Assembly (NCBI GenBank): GCA_029851415.1
Contig: CM056742.1
Span: 95,648,976 to 95,712,975, forward strand
Direction of reading: 5' to 3'
DNA length: 64,000 nt
Source: Eretmocerus hayati
Taxonomy: Eukaryota > Arthropoda > Insecta > Hymenoptera > Aphelinidae
Each line of letters starts with the position of its first letter. The first letter of the stretch is position 1. This document shows positions 49,303 through 61,420 of this stretch, in pieces. Under the pieces are notes generated by a model. That model was given only the letters and a program-made list of their open reading frames with translations. It was not told the DNA's origin and did no database searches. A program made the position numbers and the translations under genes.

Positions 49303-50830
49303 ACGGGTATACGGGTAGACACGGGTGATCACTCTTGTGGTTAGCTGGCCAGAATCAAGCCAGACGGGTTGTGAAAAGGAGAACGGGTAGACACGGGTGA
49401 TCACTCTTGTGGTTAGCTGGCCAGAATCAAGCCAGACAGGTTGTGAACGGGAGAACGGGTAGACACGGGTGATCATTGCTATGGTTAGCTGGCCCAAATC
49501 GAGCCACACGGGTTATGTACGGGAAAACGGGTGGACAAGGGTGGTCAGTCCCATGCTCACGAGGCCAAAATCGTGTCACACGGGTTGTGAACGGGTATAC
49601 GGGTGGACACGGGTGATCACTCTTGTGGTTAGCTGGCCAGAATCAAGCCAGACGGGTTGTGAACGGGAGAACGGGTAGACACGGGTGATGACTCTTGTGG
49701 TTAGCTGGCCAAAATCAAGCGACACGGGTTGTGAACGGGTATACGGGTAGACACGGGCGATCACTCTCGTGGTTAGCTGGCGAATATCGAGTCACACGGG
49801 TTGCTAACGAGAAACGGGTAGACACGGATGGTCATCCCCATGCTCACGAGGCCGAAATTGAGTCACACAGCTTGTGAACGGGTATACGGGTAGACACGGG
49901 TGATCACTCTTGTGGTTAGCTGGCCAGAATCAAGCCAGACGGGTTGTGGAAGGGAGAACGGGTAGACACGGGTGATCACTGTTATGGTTAGCTGGCCAAA
50001 ATCTAGCCACACGGGTTTCGAACGGGAGAACGGGTAGACACGGGTGATCACTCTTGTGGTTAGCTGGCCAGAATCAAGCCAGACGGGTTGTGAAAGGGAG
50101 AACGGGTAGACAGGGGTGATCACTCTTGTGGTTAGCTGGCCAGAATCAGGCCAGACGGGTTGTGAACGGGAGAACGGGGAGACACGGGTGATCACTGTTA
50201 TGGTTAGCTGGCCAAAATCGAGTCACACGGCTTGTGAACGGGTATACGGGTAGACACGGGTGATCACTCTTGTGATTAGCTGGCCAAAATGAAGCCACAC
50301 GGGTTGTGAGCGGGTATACGGGTAGACACGGGTGATCACTCTTGTGGTTAACTGGCCAGAATCGAGCCCCACGGTTAGTGAACGGGAAAACGGGTAGACA
50401 CGGGTGGTCATCCTATGCTCACGAGGCCAAAATCGAGCCACACGGATTGTGAACGGGTATACGGGTAGACACGGGTGATCACTATGTGGTTAGCTGGCCA
50501 AACTCAAGCCACAAAGGTTGTGAACGCGAAGACGGGTAGACAAGGGTGGTCACTGTTATGGTGAGCTGGCCAAAATCGAGCCACACGGGTTATGTACGGG
50601 AAAACGGGTAGACACGGGTGGTCAGTCCCATGCTCACGAGGCCAAAATCGTGTCACACGTGTTGTGAACGTGTATATGGGTAGACACGGGTAATCACTCT
50701 TGTGGTTAGCTGGCCAAAATCGAGCCACACGGCTTATGAACGGGTATACGGGTAGACACGGGTGATCACTCTTGTGGTTAGCTGGCCAAAATCAAGCCAC
50801 ACGGGTTGTGAACGGTTGAACGGGTAGACA
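49303..50830 (+). repeat. 2.5-kb unit, copy C (partial)
   Basis: This copy starts at 'cttgtgaacgggtatacggg', where copy B joins a second copy of the 44337 region, and runs at offset 2448 from copy B. Near 50425 it skips two monomers present in copy A (about 45482-45625): 'gccacacggattgtg' follows directly on 'gaggccaaaatcgagcc'. It breaks down near 50830 into the 144-bp dimer repeat at the next junction. Confidence 0.78.
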
Positions 50831-50980
50831 CGGGTAATCACTCTTGTGGTTAGCTGGCCAAAATCGAGCCACACGGCTTATGAACGGGTATACGGGTAGA
50901 CACGGGTGATCACTCTTGTGGTTAGCTGGCCAAAATCAAGCCACACGGGTTGTGAACGGTCGAACGGGTAGACACGGGTG
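50690..50980 (+). repeat. 144-bp dimer repeat at a block junction
   Basis: A two-monomer segment containing 'gggtaatcactcttgtgg', 'cacggcttatgaac' and 'gtgaacggttgaacggg' occurs twice at offset 144 (first copy from about 50690, second from about 50834 with 'ggtcgaacggg'). It joins the end of the third 2.5-kb unit to sequence resembling 36880-37245. A short duplication exactly at the seam looks like a footprint of the joining event. Confidence 0.75.
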
Positions 50981-51426
50981 ATCACTGTTATGGTTAGCTG
51001 GCCAAAATCAAGCCACACGGGTTTTGAACGGGAAAACAGGTGGACACGGGTGGTCAGTCTCCCATGCTCACGAGGCCGGAATTGAGTCACACGGATTGTG
51101 AACGGGTATACGGGTAGACACGGGTTATCACTCTTGTGGTTAGCTGGCCAAAATCAAGCCACACGGGTTGTGAACGGTTGAACGGGTAGACACGGGTGAT
51201 CACTGTTATGGTTAGCTAGCCAAAATCAAGCCACACGGGTTGTGAACGCGGAAACGGGTAGACACGGGTTATCACCCTTGTGGTTGGCTGGCCAAAATCA
51301 AGCCACACGGGTTTTGAACGGGAAAACAGGTGGACACGGGTGGTCAGTCTCCCATGCTCACGAGGCCGAAATTGAGTCACACGGATTGTGAACGGGTATA
51401 CGGGTAGATACGGGTTATCACTCTTG
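50981..51426 (+). repeat. Connecting satellite segment related to 36.8-37.2 kb
   Basis: There is no gene here. The monomers match the end of the second 7.5-kb block at an offset of 14,207 (for example 37245 to 51452 and 37383 to 51590), including 'gggttatcacccttgtgg' near 51268, 'aaaacaggtggac' near 51326 and the direct step from 'cttgtggttaactggcc' to 'attgagtcacacgggtag' in which two monomers are missing. The segment thus links the 7.5-kb and 9.8-kb families. Confidence 0.7.
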
Positions 51427-54400
51427 TGGTTAACTGGCCAAAATTGAGTCACACGGGTAGTGAACGGGAAAACGGGTAGACACGGGTGGTCAGTCTCCCA
51501 TGCTCACGAGGCCGAAATCGTGTCACACGGGTTGTGAACGGGTACACGGGTAGATACGGGTGATCAATCTTGTGGTTAGCTGGCCAAAATCAAGTCACAC
51601 GGGTTGTGAACGGGAGAACGGGTAGACACGGGTGGTCACTGAAATTGTTAGCTGGCCAAAATCGAGCCACACGGGTAGTGAACGGGAGAACGGGTAGACA
51701 CGGGTGGTCAGTCCCATGCTCACGAGGCCGAAATCGTGTTACACGGGTTGTGAACGGGTATACGGGTAGACACGGGTGATCACTGTTGTGGTGAGCTGGC
51801 GAATATCGAGTCACACGGGTTGCGAACGGGAAAACGGGTAGACACGGATGGTCATCCCCATGCTCACGAGGCCGAAATTTAGTCACACGGCTTGTGAACG
51901 GGTATACGGGTAGACACGGGTGATCACTCTTGTGGTTAGCTGGCCAGAATCAAGCCACACGGGTTGTGAACGGGAAGACGGGTTGACACGGGTGATCACT
52001 GTTATGGTTTGCTGGCGAATATCGAGCCACACGGGTTGTGAACAGGAATACGGGTAGATACGGGTGGTCACTGTTATGGTTAGCCGGCCGAAATCGAGCC
52101 ACACGGGTTGTGAACGGGAATACGGGTGGACACGGGTGATGACTGTTATGGTTAACTGGCCAAAATCGAGTCACACGGGTAGTGAACGCGAAAACGGGTA
52201 GACACGGGTGGTCAGTCACATGCTCACGAGGCCGAAATTGAGTCACACGGGTTGTGAACGGGAATACGGGTAGACACGGGTGATGACGGTTATGGTTAAC
52301 TGGCCAAAATCGAGTCACATGGGTAGTGAACGGGAAGACGGGTAGACACGGGTGGTCAGTCACATGTTCACGAGGCCGGAATTGACTCACACGGGTTGTG
52401 AACGGGAATACGGGTAGACACGGTTGATCACTGTTATGGTTAGCTGGCGAATATCGAGCCACACGGGTAGAGAACGGGAATACGGGTAGACACGGGTAGT
52501 CAGTCCCATGCTCACGAGGCTAAAATCGAGTCACACGGGTAGTGAACGGGTATACGGGTAGACACGGGTGATCACTCATGTGGTTAGCTGGCGAATATCG
52601 AGTCATACGGGTTGCGAACGGGAAAACGGGTAGACACGGATGGTCCCTGAAATTGTTAGCTGGCCAAAATCGAGCCACACGGGTAGTGAACGGGAGAACG
52701 GGTAGACACGGGTGGTCAGTCTCATGCTCACGAGGCCGAAATCGTGTTACACGGGTTGTGAACGGGTATACGGGTAGACACGGGTGATCACTGTTGTGGT
52801 TAGCTGGCGAATATCGAGTCACACGGGTTGCGAACGGGAAAACGGGTAGACACGGATGGTCATCCCCATGCTCACGAGGCCGAAATTGAGTCACACGTCT
52901 TGTGAACGGGTACACGGGTAGACACGGGTGATCACTCTTGTGGTGAGCTGGCCAGAATCATGCCACACGGGTTGTGAACGGGAAGACGGGTAGACACGGC
53001 TGATCACTGTTATGGTTAGCTGGCGAATATCGAGCCACACGGGTTGTGAACAGAAATACGGGCAGATACGGGTGGTCACTGTTATGGTTAGCCGGCAAAA
53101 ATCGAGCCACACGGGTTGTGAACGGGAATACGGGTGGACACGGGTGATGACTGTTATGGTTAACTGGCCAAAATCGAGTCACACGGGTAGTGAACGCGAA
53201 AACGGGTAGACACGGGTGATCACTCATGTGGTTAGCTGGCGAATATCGAGTCATACGGGTTGCGAACGGGAAAACGGGTAGACACGGATGGTCACCGAAA
53301 TTGTTAGCTGGCCAAAATCGAGCCACACGGGTAGTGAACGGGAGAACGGGTAGACACGGGTGGTCAGTCCCATGCTCACGAGGCCGAAATCGTGTTACAC
53401 GGGTTGTGAACGGGAATACGGGTAGACACGGGTGATGACTGTTATGGTTAACTGGCCAAAATCGAGTCACACGGGTAGTGAACGCGAAAACGGGTAGACA
53501 CGGGTGGTCAGTCTCCCATGCTCACGAGGCCGAAATTGAGTCACACGGATTGTGAACGGGTATACGGGTAGACACGGGTTATCACTCTTGTGGTTAGCTG
53601 GCCAAAATCAAGCCACACGGGTTGTGAACGGGAAATCGGGTGGTCACGGGTGGTCAGTCTCCCATGCTCACGAGGCCGAAATTGAGTCACACGGGTTGTG
53701 AACGGGAATACGGGTAGACACGGGTGATGACTGTTATGGTTAACTGGCCAAAATCGAGTAACACGGGTAGTGAACGGGAAAACGGGTAGACACGGGTGGT
53801 CACTGTTATGGTTAGCTGGCCAAAATAGAGCCACAAGAGTGGTGAACGGGAAAACGGGTAGACACGGGTGGTCAGTCTCCCATGCACACGAGGCCGAAAC
53901 TGAGTCACACGGGTTGTGAACGGGTATACGGGTAGACACGGGTGATCACTGTTATGGTTAGCTGGCCAAAATCGAGCCACACGGGTAGTGAACGGGAATC
54001 GGGTAGACACGGGCGATCACTGTTATGGTTAGCTGCAAATATCGAGTCAACCGGGTAGTGAACGTGAAAACGGGTAGACACGGGTGGTCATTCCCATGCT
54101 CAAGAGGCCGAAATTGAGTCACACGGGTTGTGAACGGGACAACGGGTAGACACGGGTAGCCAGTCTCCCATGCTCACGAAGCCGAAATTGAGTCACCCGG
54201 GATGTGAACGGGTATACGGGTAGACACGGGTGATCACTCTTGTGGTTAGCTGGCCAGAATCAAGCCAGACGGGTTGTGAAAGGGAGAACGGGTAGACACG
54301 GGTGATCACTCTTGTGGTTAGCTGGCCAGAATCAAGCCAGACAGGTTGTGAACGGGAGAACGGGTAGACACGGGTGATCATTGCTATGGTTAGCTGGCCC

Positions 54401-56678
54401 AAATCGAGCCACACGGGTTATGTACGGGAAAACGGGTGGACAAGGGTGGTCAGTCCCATGCTCACGAGGCCAAAATCGTGTCACACGGGCTGTGAACGGG
54501 TATACGGGTGGACACGGGTGATCACTCTTGTGGTTAGCTGGCCAGAATCAAGCCAGACGGTTTGTGAACGGGAGAACGGGTAGACACGGGTGATGACTCT
54601 TGTGGTTAGCTGGCCAAAATCAAGCCACACGGATTGTGAACGGGTATACGGGTAGACACGGGCGATCACTCTCGTGGTTAGCTGGCGAATATCGAGTCAC
54701 ACGGATTGCTAACGAGAAACGGGTAGACACGGATGGTCATCCCCATGCTGACGAGGCCGAAATTGAGTCACACAGCTTGTGAACGGGTATACGGGGTGAC
54801 ACGGGTGATCACTCTTGTGGTTAGCTGGCCAGAATCAAGCCAGACGGGTTGTGAAAGGGAGAACGGGTAGACACGGGTGATCACTGTTATGGTTAGCTGG
54901 CCAAAATCTAGCCACACGGGTTTCGAACGGGAGAACGGGTAGACACGGGTGATCACTCTTGTGGTTAGCTGGCCAGAATCAAGCCAGACGGGTTGTGAAA
55001 GGGAGAACGGGTAGACACGGGTGATCACTCTTGTGGTTAGCTGGCCAGAATCAGGCCAGACGGGTTGTGAACGGGAGAACGGGGAGACACGGGTGATCAC
55101 TGTTATGGTTAGCTGGCCAAAATCGAGTCACACGGCTTGTGAACGGGTATACGGGTAGACACGGGTGATCACTCTTGTGATTAGCTGGCCAAAATGAAGC
55201 CACACGGTTTGTGAACGGGTATACGGGTAGACACGGGTGATCACTCTTGTGGTTAGCTGGCCAGAATCGAGCCCCACGGTTAGTGAACGGGAAAACGGGT
55301 AGACACGGGTGGTCATCCTATGCTCACGAGGCCAAAATCGAGCCACACGGGTGGTGAACGGGTGAACGGGTAGACACGCTTGGTCAGTCCCATGCTCATG
55401 AGGCCAAAATCGAGCCACACGGGTGGTCAACGGGAAAACGGGTAGACACGGGTGGTCAGTCTCCCATGCTCACGAGGCCGAAATTGAGTCACACGGATTG
55501 TGAACGGGTATACGGGTAGACACGGGTGATCACTATGTGGTTAGCTGGCCAAACTCAAGCCACAAAGGTTGTGAACGCGAAGACGGGTAGACACGGGTGG
55601 TCACTGTTATGGTGAGCTGGCCAAAATCGAGCCACACGGGTTATGTACGGGAAAACGGGTAGACACGGGTGGTCAGTCCCATGCTCACGAGGCCAAAATC
55701 GTGTCACACGGGTTGTGAACGGGTATATGGGTGGACACGGGTAATCACTCTTGTGGTTAGCTGGCCAAAATCGAGCCACACGGCTTGTGAACGGGTATAC
55801 GGGTAGACACGGGTGATCACTCTTGTGGTTAGCTGGCCAAAATCAAGCCACACGTGTTGTGAACGGGTATACGGGTAGACACGGATGATCACTCTCGTGG
55901 TTAGCTGGCGAATATCGAGTCACACGGGTTGCGAACGAGAATACGGGTAGACACGGATGGTCATCCCCATGCTCACGAGGCCGAAATCGAGTCACACGGC
56001 TTGTGAACGGGTATACGGGTAGACACGGGTGATCACTCTTGTGGTTAGCTGGCCAGAATCAAGCCACACGGGTTGTGAACGGGAAGACGGGTAGACACGG
56101 GTGGTCAGGCCCATGCTGACGAGGCCAAAATTGAGCCACAAGGGTGGTGAACGGGAAAACGGGTGGACACGGGTGATCACTCTTGTGGTTAGCTGGTCAA
56201 AATCAAGCCACACGGGTTGTGAACGGGTATACGGGTAGACACGGGTGATCACTCTTGTGGTTAGCTGGCCAAAATCAAGCCACACGGGTTGTGAACGGGT
56301 ATACGGTCAGACACGGGTGATCACTCTCGTGGTTAGCTGGCGAATATCAAGTCACACGGGTTGCGAACGAGAATACGGGTAGACACGGATGGTCATCCCC
56401 ATGCTCACGAGGCCGAAATCGAGTCACACGGCTTGTGAACGGGGGAACGGGTAGACACGGGTGGTCAGTCCCATGCTCACGAGGCCAGAATCGAGCCACA
56501 CGGGTGGGAAACGGGTAAACGGGTAGACACGAGTGGTCAGTCCCATGCTCACGAGGCCGAAATTGAGTCACACGGATTGTGAACGGGTATACGGGTAGAC
56601 ACGGGTGATCACTATGTGGTTAGCTGGCCAAAATCAAGCCACACGGGTTGTGAACGCGAAGACGGGTAGACACGGGTG
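51427..56678 (+). repeat. 9.8-kb-spaced block, copy 2
   Basis: This is the counterpart of 41626-47023. Between about 52898 and 53111 it contains a patch absent from the first copy but nearly identical to 37683-37896 (variants 'aatcatgcc', 'acggctgatcac', 'cagaaatacggg', 'ccggcaaaaatc'). At 56155 it has a single 216-bp trimer where the first copy has two. After about 56678 it leaves the pattern and enters monomers of the 38.6-39.4-kb type. Confidence 0.85.
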
Positions 56679-57253
56679 ATCACTCTTGTGGTTAGCTGGC
56701 CAAAATCGAGCCGCACGGCTTGTGAACGGGTATACGGGTAGACACGGGTGATGACTCTTGTGGTTGGCTGGCTAAAATCAAGCCACACGGGTTGTGAACG
56801 GGTATACGGGTGGAAACGGGTGATCACTCTTGTGGTTAGCTGGCCAACATCAAGCCTCACGGGTTGTGAACGGGTATACGGGTAGACACGGGTGATCACT
56901 CTCGGTGTTAGCTGGCGAATATCGAGTCACACGGGTTGCGAACGAGAGAACGGGTAGACGAGGATTGTCATCCCCATGCTCACGAGGCCGAAATTGAGCC
57001 ACACGATTTGTGAACGGGAAGACGGGTAGACACGGGTGGTCAGGCCCATGCTGACGAGGCCAAAATTGAGCCACACGGGTGGTGAACGGGAAAACGGGTG
57101 GACACGGGTGGTCAGTCTCCCATGCTCACGAGGCCGAAATCGAGTCACACGGGTTGTGAACGGGTATACGGGTAGACACGGTCGATCACTCTTGTGGTAA
57201 GCTGGCCAGAATCAAGCCAAACGGGTTGTGAACGGGAAGACGGGTAGACACGG
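56679..57253 (+). repeat. Connecting segment related to 38.6-39.2 kb
   Basis: There is no gene here. Monomer order follows 38580-39154 at an offset of 18,099 and includes one 506-type module ('ttggctggct', 'tacgggtggaaacggg', 'ccaacatcaagcc', 'ctcggtgttagctggcg', 'ggcccatgctgacgagg'). Private changes are 'ggctggctaaaatc' near 56770 and 'tagacgaggattgtc' near 56955. Confidence 0.7.
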
Positions 57254-57860
57254 GTGGTCAGTCTCCCATGCTCACGAGGCCGGAATTGAGTCACACGGAT
57301 TGTGAACGGGTATACGGGTAGACACGGGTTATCACTCTTGTGGTTAGCTGGCCAAAATCAAGCCACACGGGTTGTGAACGGGTGAACGGGTAGACACGGG
57401 TGATCACTGTTATGGTTAGCTGGCCAAAATCAAGCCACACGGGTTGTGAACGCGGAGACGGGTAGACACGGGTTATCACTCTTGTGGTTAGCTGGCCAAA
57501 ATCAAGCCACACGGGTTTTGAACGGGAAAACGGGTGGACACGGGTGGTCAGTCTCCCATTCTCACGAGGCCGAAATTGAGTCACACGGATTGTGAACGGG
57601 TATACGGGTAGACACGGGTTATCACTCTTGTGGTTAGCTGGCCAAAATCAAGCCACACGGGTTGTGAACGGGTGAACGGGTAGACACGGGTGATCACTGT
57701 TATGGTTAGCTGGCCAAAATCAAGCCACACGGGTTGTGAACGCGGAGACGGGTAGACACGGGTTATCACTCTTGTGGTTAGCTGGCCAAAATCAAGCCAC
57801 ACGGGTTTTGAACGGGAAAACGGGTAGACACGGGTGGTCAGTCTCCCATGCTCACGAGGC
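57254..57860 (+). repeat. 290-bp tetramer, tandem pair
   Basis: Two almost identical copies (about 57254-57543 and 57544-57860) of the four-monomer segment 'gggttatcac' / 'gggtgaacgggt' / 'gaacgcggagacggg' / 'gggttttgaacggg' lie at offset 290. The seam carries 'tcccattctcacgagg' near 57555 instead of 'tcccatgctcacgagg'. This is the same tetramer that is doubled near 27.4 and 35.0 kb, so doubling has occurred, or been copied, in at least three blocks. Confidence 0.82.
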
Positions 57861-58101
57861 CAAAATCGTGTCACACGGGTTGTGAACGGGTACACGGGTA
57901 GATACGGGTGATCACTCTTGTGGTTAGCTGGCCAAAATCAAGTCACACGGGTTGTGAACGGGAGAACGTTTAGACACGGGTGGTCACTGAAATTGTTAGC
58001 TGGCCAAAATCGAGCCACACGGGTAGTGAACGGGAGAACGGGTAGACACGGGTGGTCAGTCCCATGCTCACGAGGCCGAAATCGTGTTACACGGGTTGTG
58101 A

Positions 58102-61100
58102 ACGGGTATACGGGTAGACACGGGTGATCACTCTTGTGATGAGCCGGCCAAAATCAAGCCACACGGGTTGTGAACGGGTATACGGGTAGACACGGGTGAT
58201 CACTCTTGTGGTTAGCTGGCCAGAATCGAGCCCCACGGTTAGTGAACGGGGAAACGGGTAGACACGTTTGGTCATTGCTATGGTTAGCTGGCCAAAATCG
58301 AGCCACACGGGTTATGTACGGGAGAACGGGTGGACAAGGGTGGTCAGTCCCATGCTCACGAGGCCAAAATCGTGTCACACGGGTTGTGAACGGGTATACG
58401 GGTAGACACGGGTGATCACTCTTGTGGTTAGCTGGCCAAAATCGAGCCGCACGGCTTGTGAACGGGTATACGGGTAGACACGTTTGGTCACTGTTATGGT
58501 TAGCTGGCCAGAATCGAGCCACACGGGTTATGTACGGGAGAACGGGTGGACAAGGGTGGTCAGTCCCATGCTCACGAGGCCAAAATCGTGTCACACGGGT
58601 TGTGAACGGGTATACGGGTAGACACGGGTGATCACTCTTGTGATGAGCCGGCCAAAATCAAGCCACACGGGTTGTGAACGGGTATACGGGTAGACACGGG
58701 TGATCACTCTTGTGGTTAGCTGGCCAGAATCGAGCCCCACGGTTAGTGAACGGGGAAACGGGTAGACACGTTTGGTCACTGTTATGGTTAGCTGGCCAGA
58801 ATCGAGCCACACGGGTTATGTACGGGAGAACGGGTGGACAAGGGTGGTCAGTCCCATGCTCACGAGGCCAAAATCGTGTCACACGGGTTGTGAACGGGTA
58901 TACGGGTAGACACGGGTGATCACTCTTGTGGTTAGCTGGCCAAAATCGAGCCGCACGGCTTGTGAACGGGTATACGGGTAGACACGGGTGATGACTCTTG
59001 TGGTTGGCTGGCCAAAATCAAGCCACACGGGTTGTGAACGGGTATACGGGTGGAAACGGGTGATCACTCTTGTGGTTAGCTGGCCAACATCAAGCCTCAC
59101 GGGTTGTGAACGGGTATACGGGTAGACACGAGTGATCACTCTCGGTGTTAGCTGGCGAATATCGAGTCACACGGGTTGCGAACGAGAGAACGGGTAGACA
59201 CGGATGGTCATCCCCATGCTCACGAGGCCGAAATTGAGCCACACGATTTGTGAACGGGGAGACGGGTAGACACGGGTGGTCAGGCCCATGCTGACGAGGC
59301 CAAAATTGAGCCACACGGGTGGTGAACGGGAAAACGGGTGGACACGGGTGGTCAGTCTCCCATGCTCACGAGGCCGAAATCGAGTCACACGGGTTGTGAA
59401 CGGGTATACGGGTAGACACAGTCGATAACTCTTGTGGTTAGCTGGCCAGAATCAAGCCAAACGGGTTGTGAACGGGAAGACGGGTAGACACGGGTGGTCA
59501 GTCTCCCATGCTCACGAGGCCGGAATTGAGTCACACGGATTGTGAACGGGTATACGGGTAGACACGGGTTATCACTCTTGTGGTTAGCTGGCCAAAATCA
59601 AGCCACACGGGTTGTGAACGGGTGAACGGGTAGACACGGGTGATCACTGTTATGGTTAGCTGGCCAAAATCAAGCCACACGGGTTGTGAACGCGGAGACG
59701 GGTAGACACGGGCTATCACTCTTGTGGTTAGCTGGCCAAAATCAAGCCACACGGGTTTTGAACGGGAAAACGGGTGGACACGTGTGGTCAGTCTCCCATG
59801 CTCACGAGGCCGAAATTGAGTCACACGGATTGTGAACGGGTATACGGGTAGACACGGGTTATCACTCTTGTGGTTAGCTGGCCAAAATCAAGCCACACGG
59901 GTTGTGAACGGGAATACGGGTAGACACGGGTGATGACTGTTATTGTTACCTGGCCAAAATTGAGTCACACGGGTAGTGAACGGGAAAACGGGTAGACACG
60001 GTTGGTCAGTCTCCCATGCTCACGAGGCCGAAATCGTGTCACACGGGTTGTGAACGGGTACACGGGTAGATACGGGTGATCACTCTCGTGGTTAGCTGGC
60101 CAAAATCAAGTCACACGGGTTGTGAACGGGAGAACGGGTAGACACGGGTGGTCACTGAAATTGTTAGCTGGCCAAAATCGAGCCACACGGGTAGTGAACG
60201 GGAGAACGGGTAGACACGGGTGGTCAGTCCCATGCTCACGAGGCCGAAATCGTGTTACACGGGTTGTGAACGGGTATACGGGTAGACACGGGTGATCACT
60301 CTTGTGATGAGCCGGCCAAAATCAAGCCACACGGTTTGTGAACGGGTATACGGGTAGACACGGGTGATCACTCTTGTGGTTAGCTGGCCAGAATCGAGCC
60401 CCACGGTTAGTGAACGGGCAAACGGGTAGACACGTTTGGTCATTGCTATGGTTAGCTGGCCAAAATCGAGCCACACGACTTGTGAACGAGTATACGGGTA
60501 GACACGGGTGATCACTCTTGTGGTAAGCTGGCCAGAATCGAGCCCCACGGTTAGTGAACGGGGAAACGGGTAGACACGGGTGGTCAGTCCCATGCTCACG
60601 AGGCCAGAATCGAGCCACACGGGTGGGAAACGGATAAACGGGTAGACACGAGTGGTCAGTCCCATGCTCACGAGCCCGTAATTGAGTCACACGGATTGTG
60701 AACGGGTATACGGGTAGACACGGGTGATCACTATGTGCTTAGCTGGCCAAAATCAAGCCACACGGGTTGTGAACGCGAAGAACGGTAGACACGGGTGGTC
60801 ACTGTTATGGTTAGCTGGCCAGAATCGAGCCACACGGGTTATGTACGGGAGAACGGGTGGACAAGGGTGGTCAGTCCCATGCTCACGAGGCCAAAATCGT
60901 GTCACACGGGTTGTGAACGGGTATACGGGTAGACACGGGTGATCACTCTTGTGGTTAGCTGGCCAAAATCGAGCCGCACGGCTTGTGAACGGGTATACGG
61001 GTAGACACGGGTGATGACTCTTGTGGTTGGCTGGCCAAAATCAAGCCACACGGGTTGTGAACGGGTATACGGGTGGAAACGGGTGATCACTCTTGTGGGT

Positions 61101-61420
61101 AGCTGGCCAACATCAAGCCTCACGGGTTGTGAACGGGTATACGGGTAGACACGGGTGATCACTCTCGGTGTTAGCTGGCGAATATCGAGTCACACGGGTT
61201 GCGAACGAGAGAACGGGTAGACACGGATGGTCATCCCCATGCTCACGAGGCCGAAATTGAGCCACACGATTTGTGAACGGGAAGACGGGTAGACACGGGT
61301 GGTCAGGCCCATGCTGACGAGGCCGAAATTGAGCCACACGGGTTATGTACGGGAGAACGGGTGGACAAGGGTGGTCAGTCCCATGCTCACGAGGCCAAAA
61401 TCGTGTCACACGGGTTGTGA
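58102..61420 (+). repeat. 3319-bp higher-order unit, copy 1
   Basis: The unit (46x72+7) matches 61421-64000 at offset 3319 with essentially no differences seen, including the odd variants 'gacacagtcgataactc' (59415 and 62734), 'cacgtgtggtca' (59780 and 63099) and 'tattgttacctggcc' (59941 and 63260). It contains the 58388-61342 block shared with 38-41 kb. Its last 80 bp (61342-61420) are a graft of 'ttatgtacgggag' and 'ggacaagggtgg' monomers that closes the unit. Confidence 0.9.
58388..61342 (+). repeat. Block recurring from 38 kb, copy 2
   Basis: This is the counterpart of 38049-41002 at offset 20,339-20,340. It ends where 'ccacacgggtggtgaac' of the first copy is replaced by 'ccacacgggttatgtac' at about 61340. 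That sequence has a different origin, since it matches the 58526 region, and it leads into the next 3319-bp unit. This duplication predates the 3319-bp tandem duplication, which copied it whole. Confidence 0.83.
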
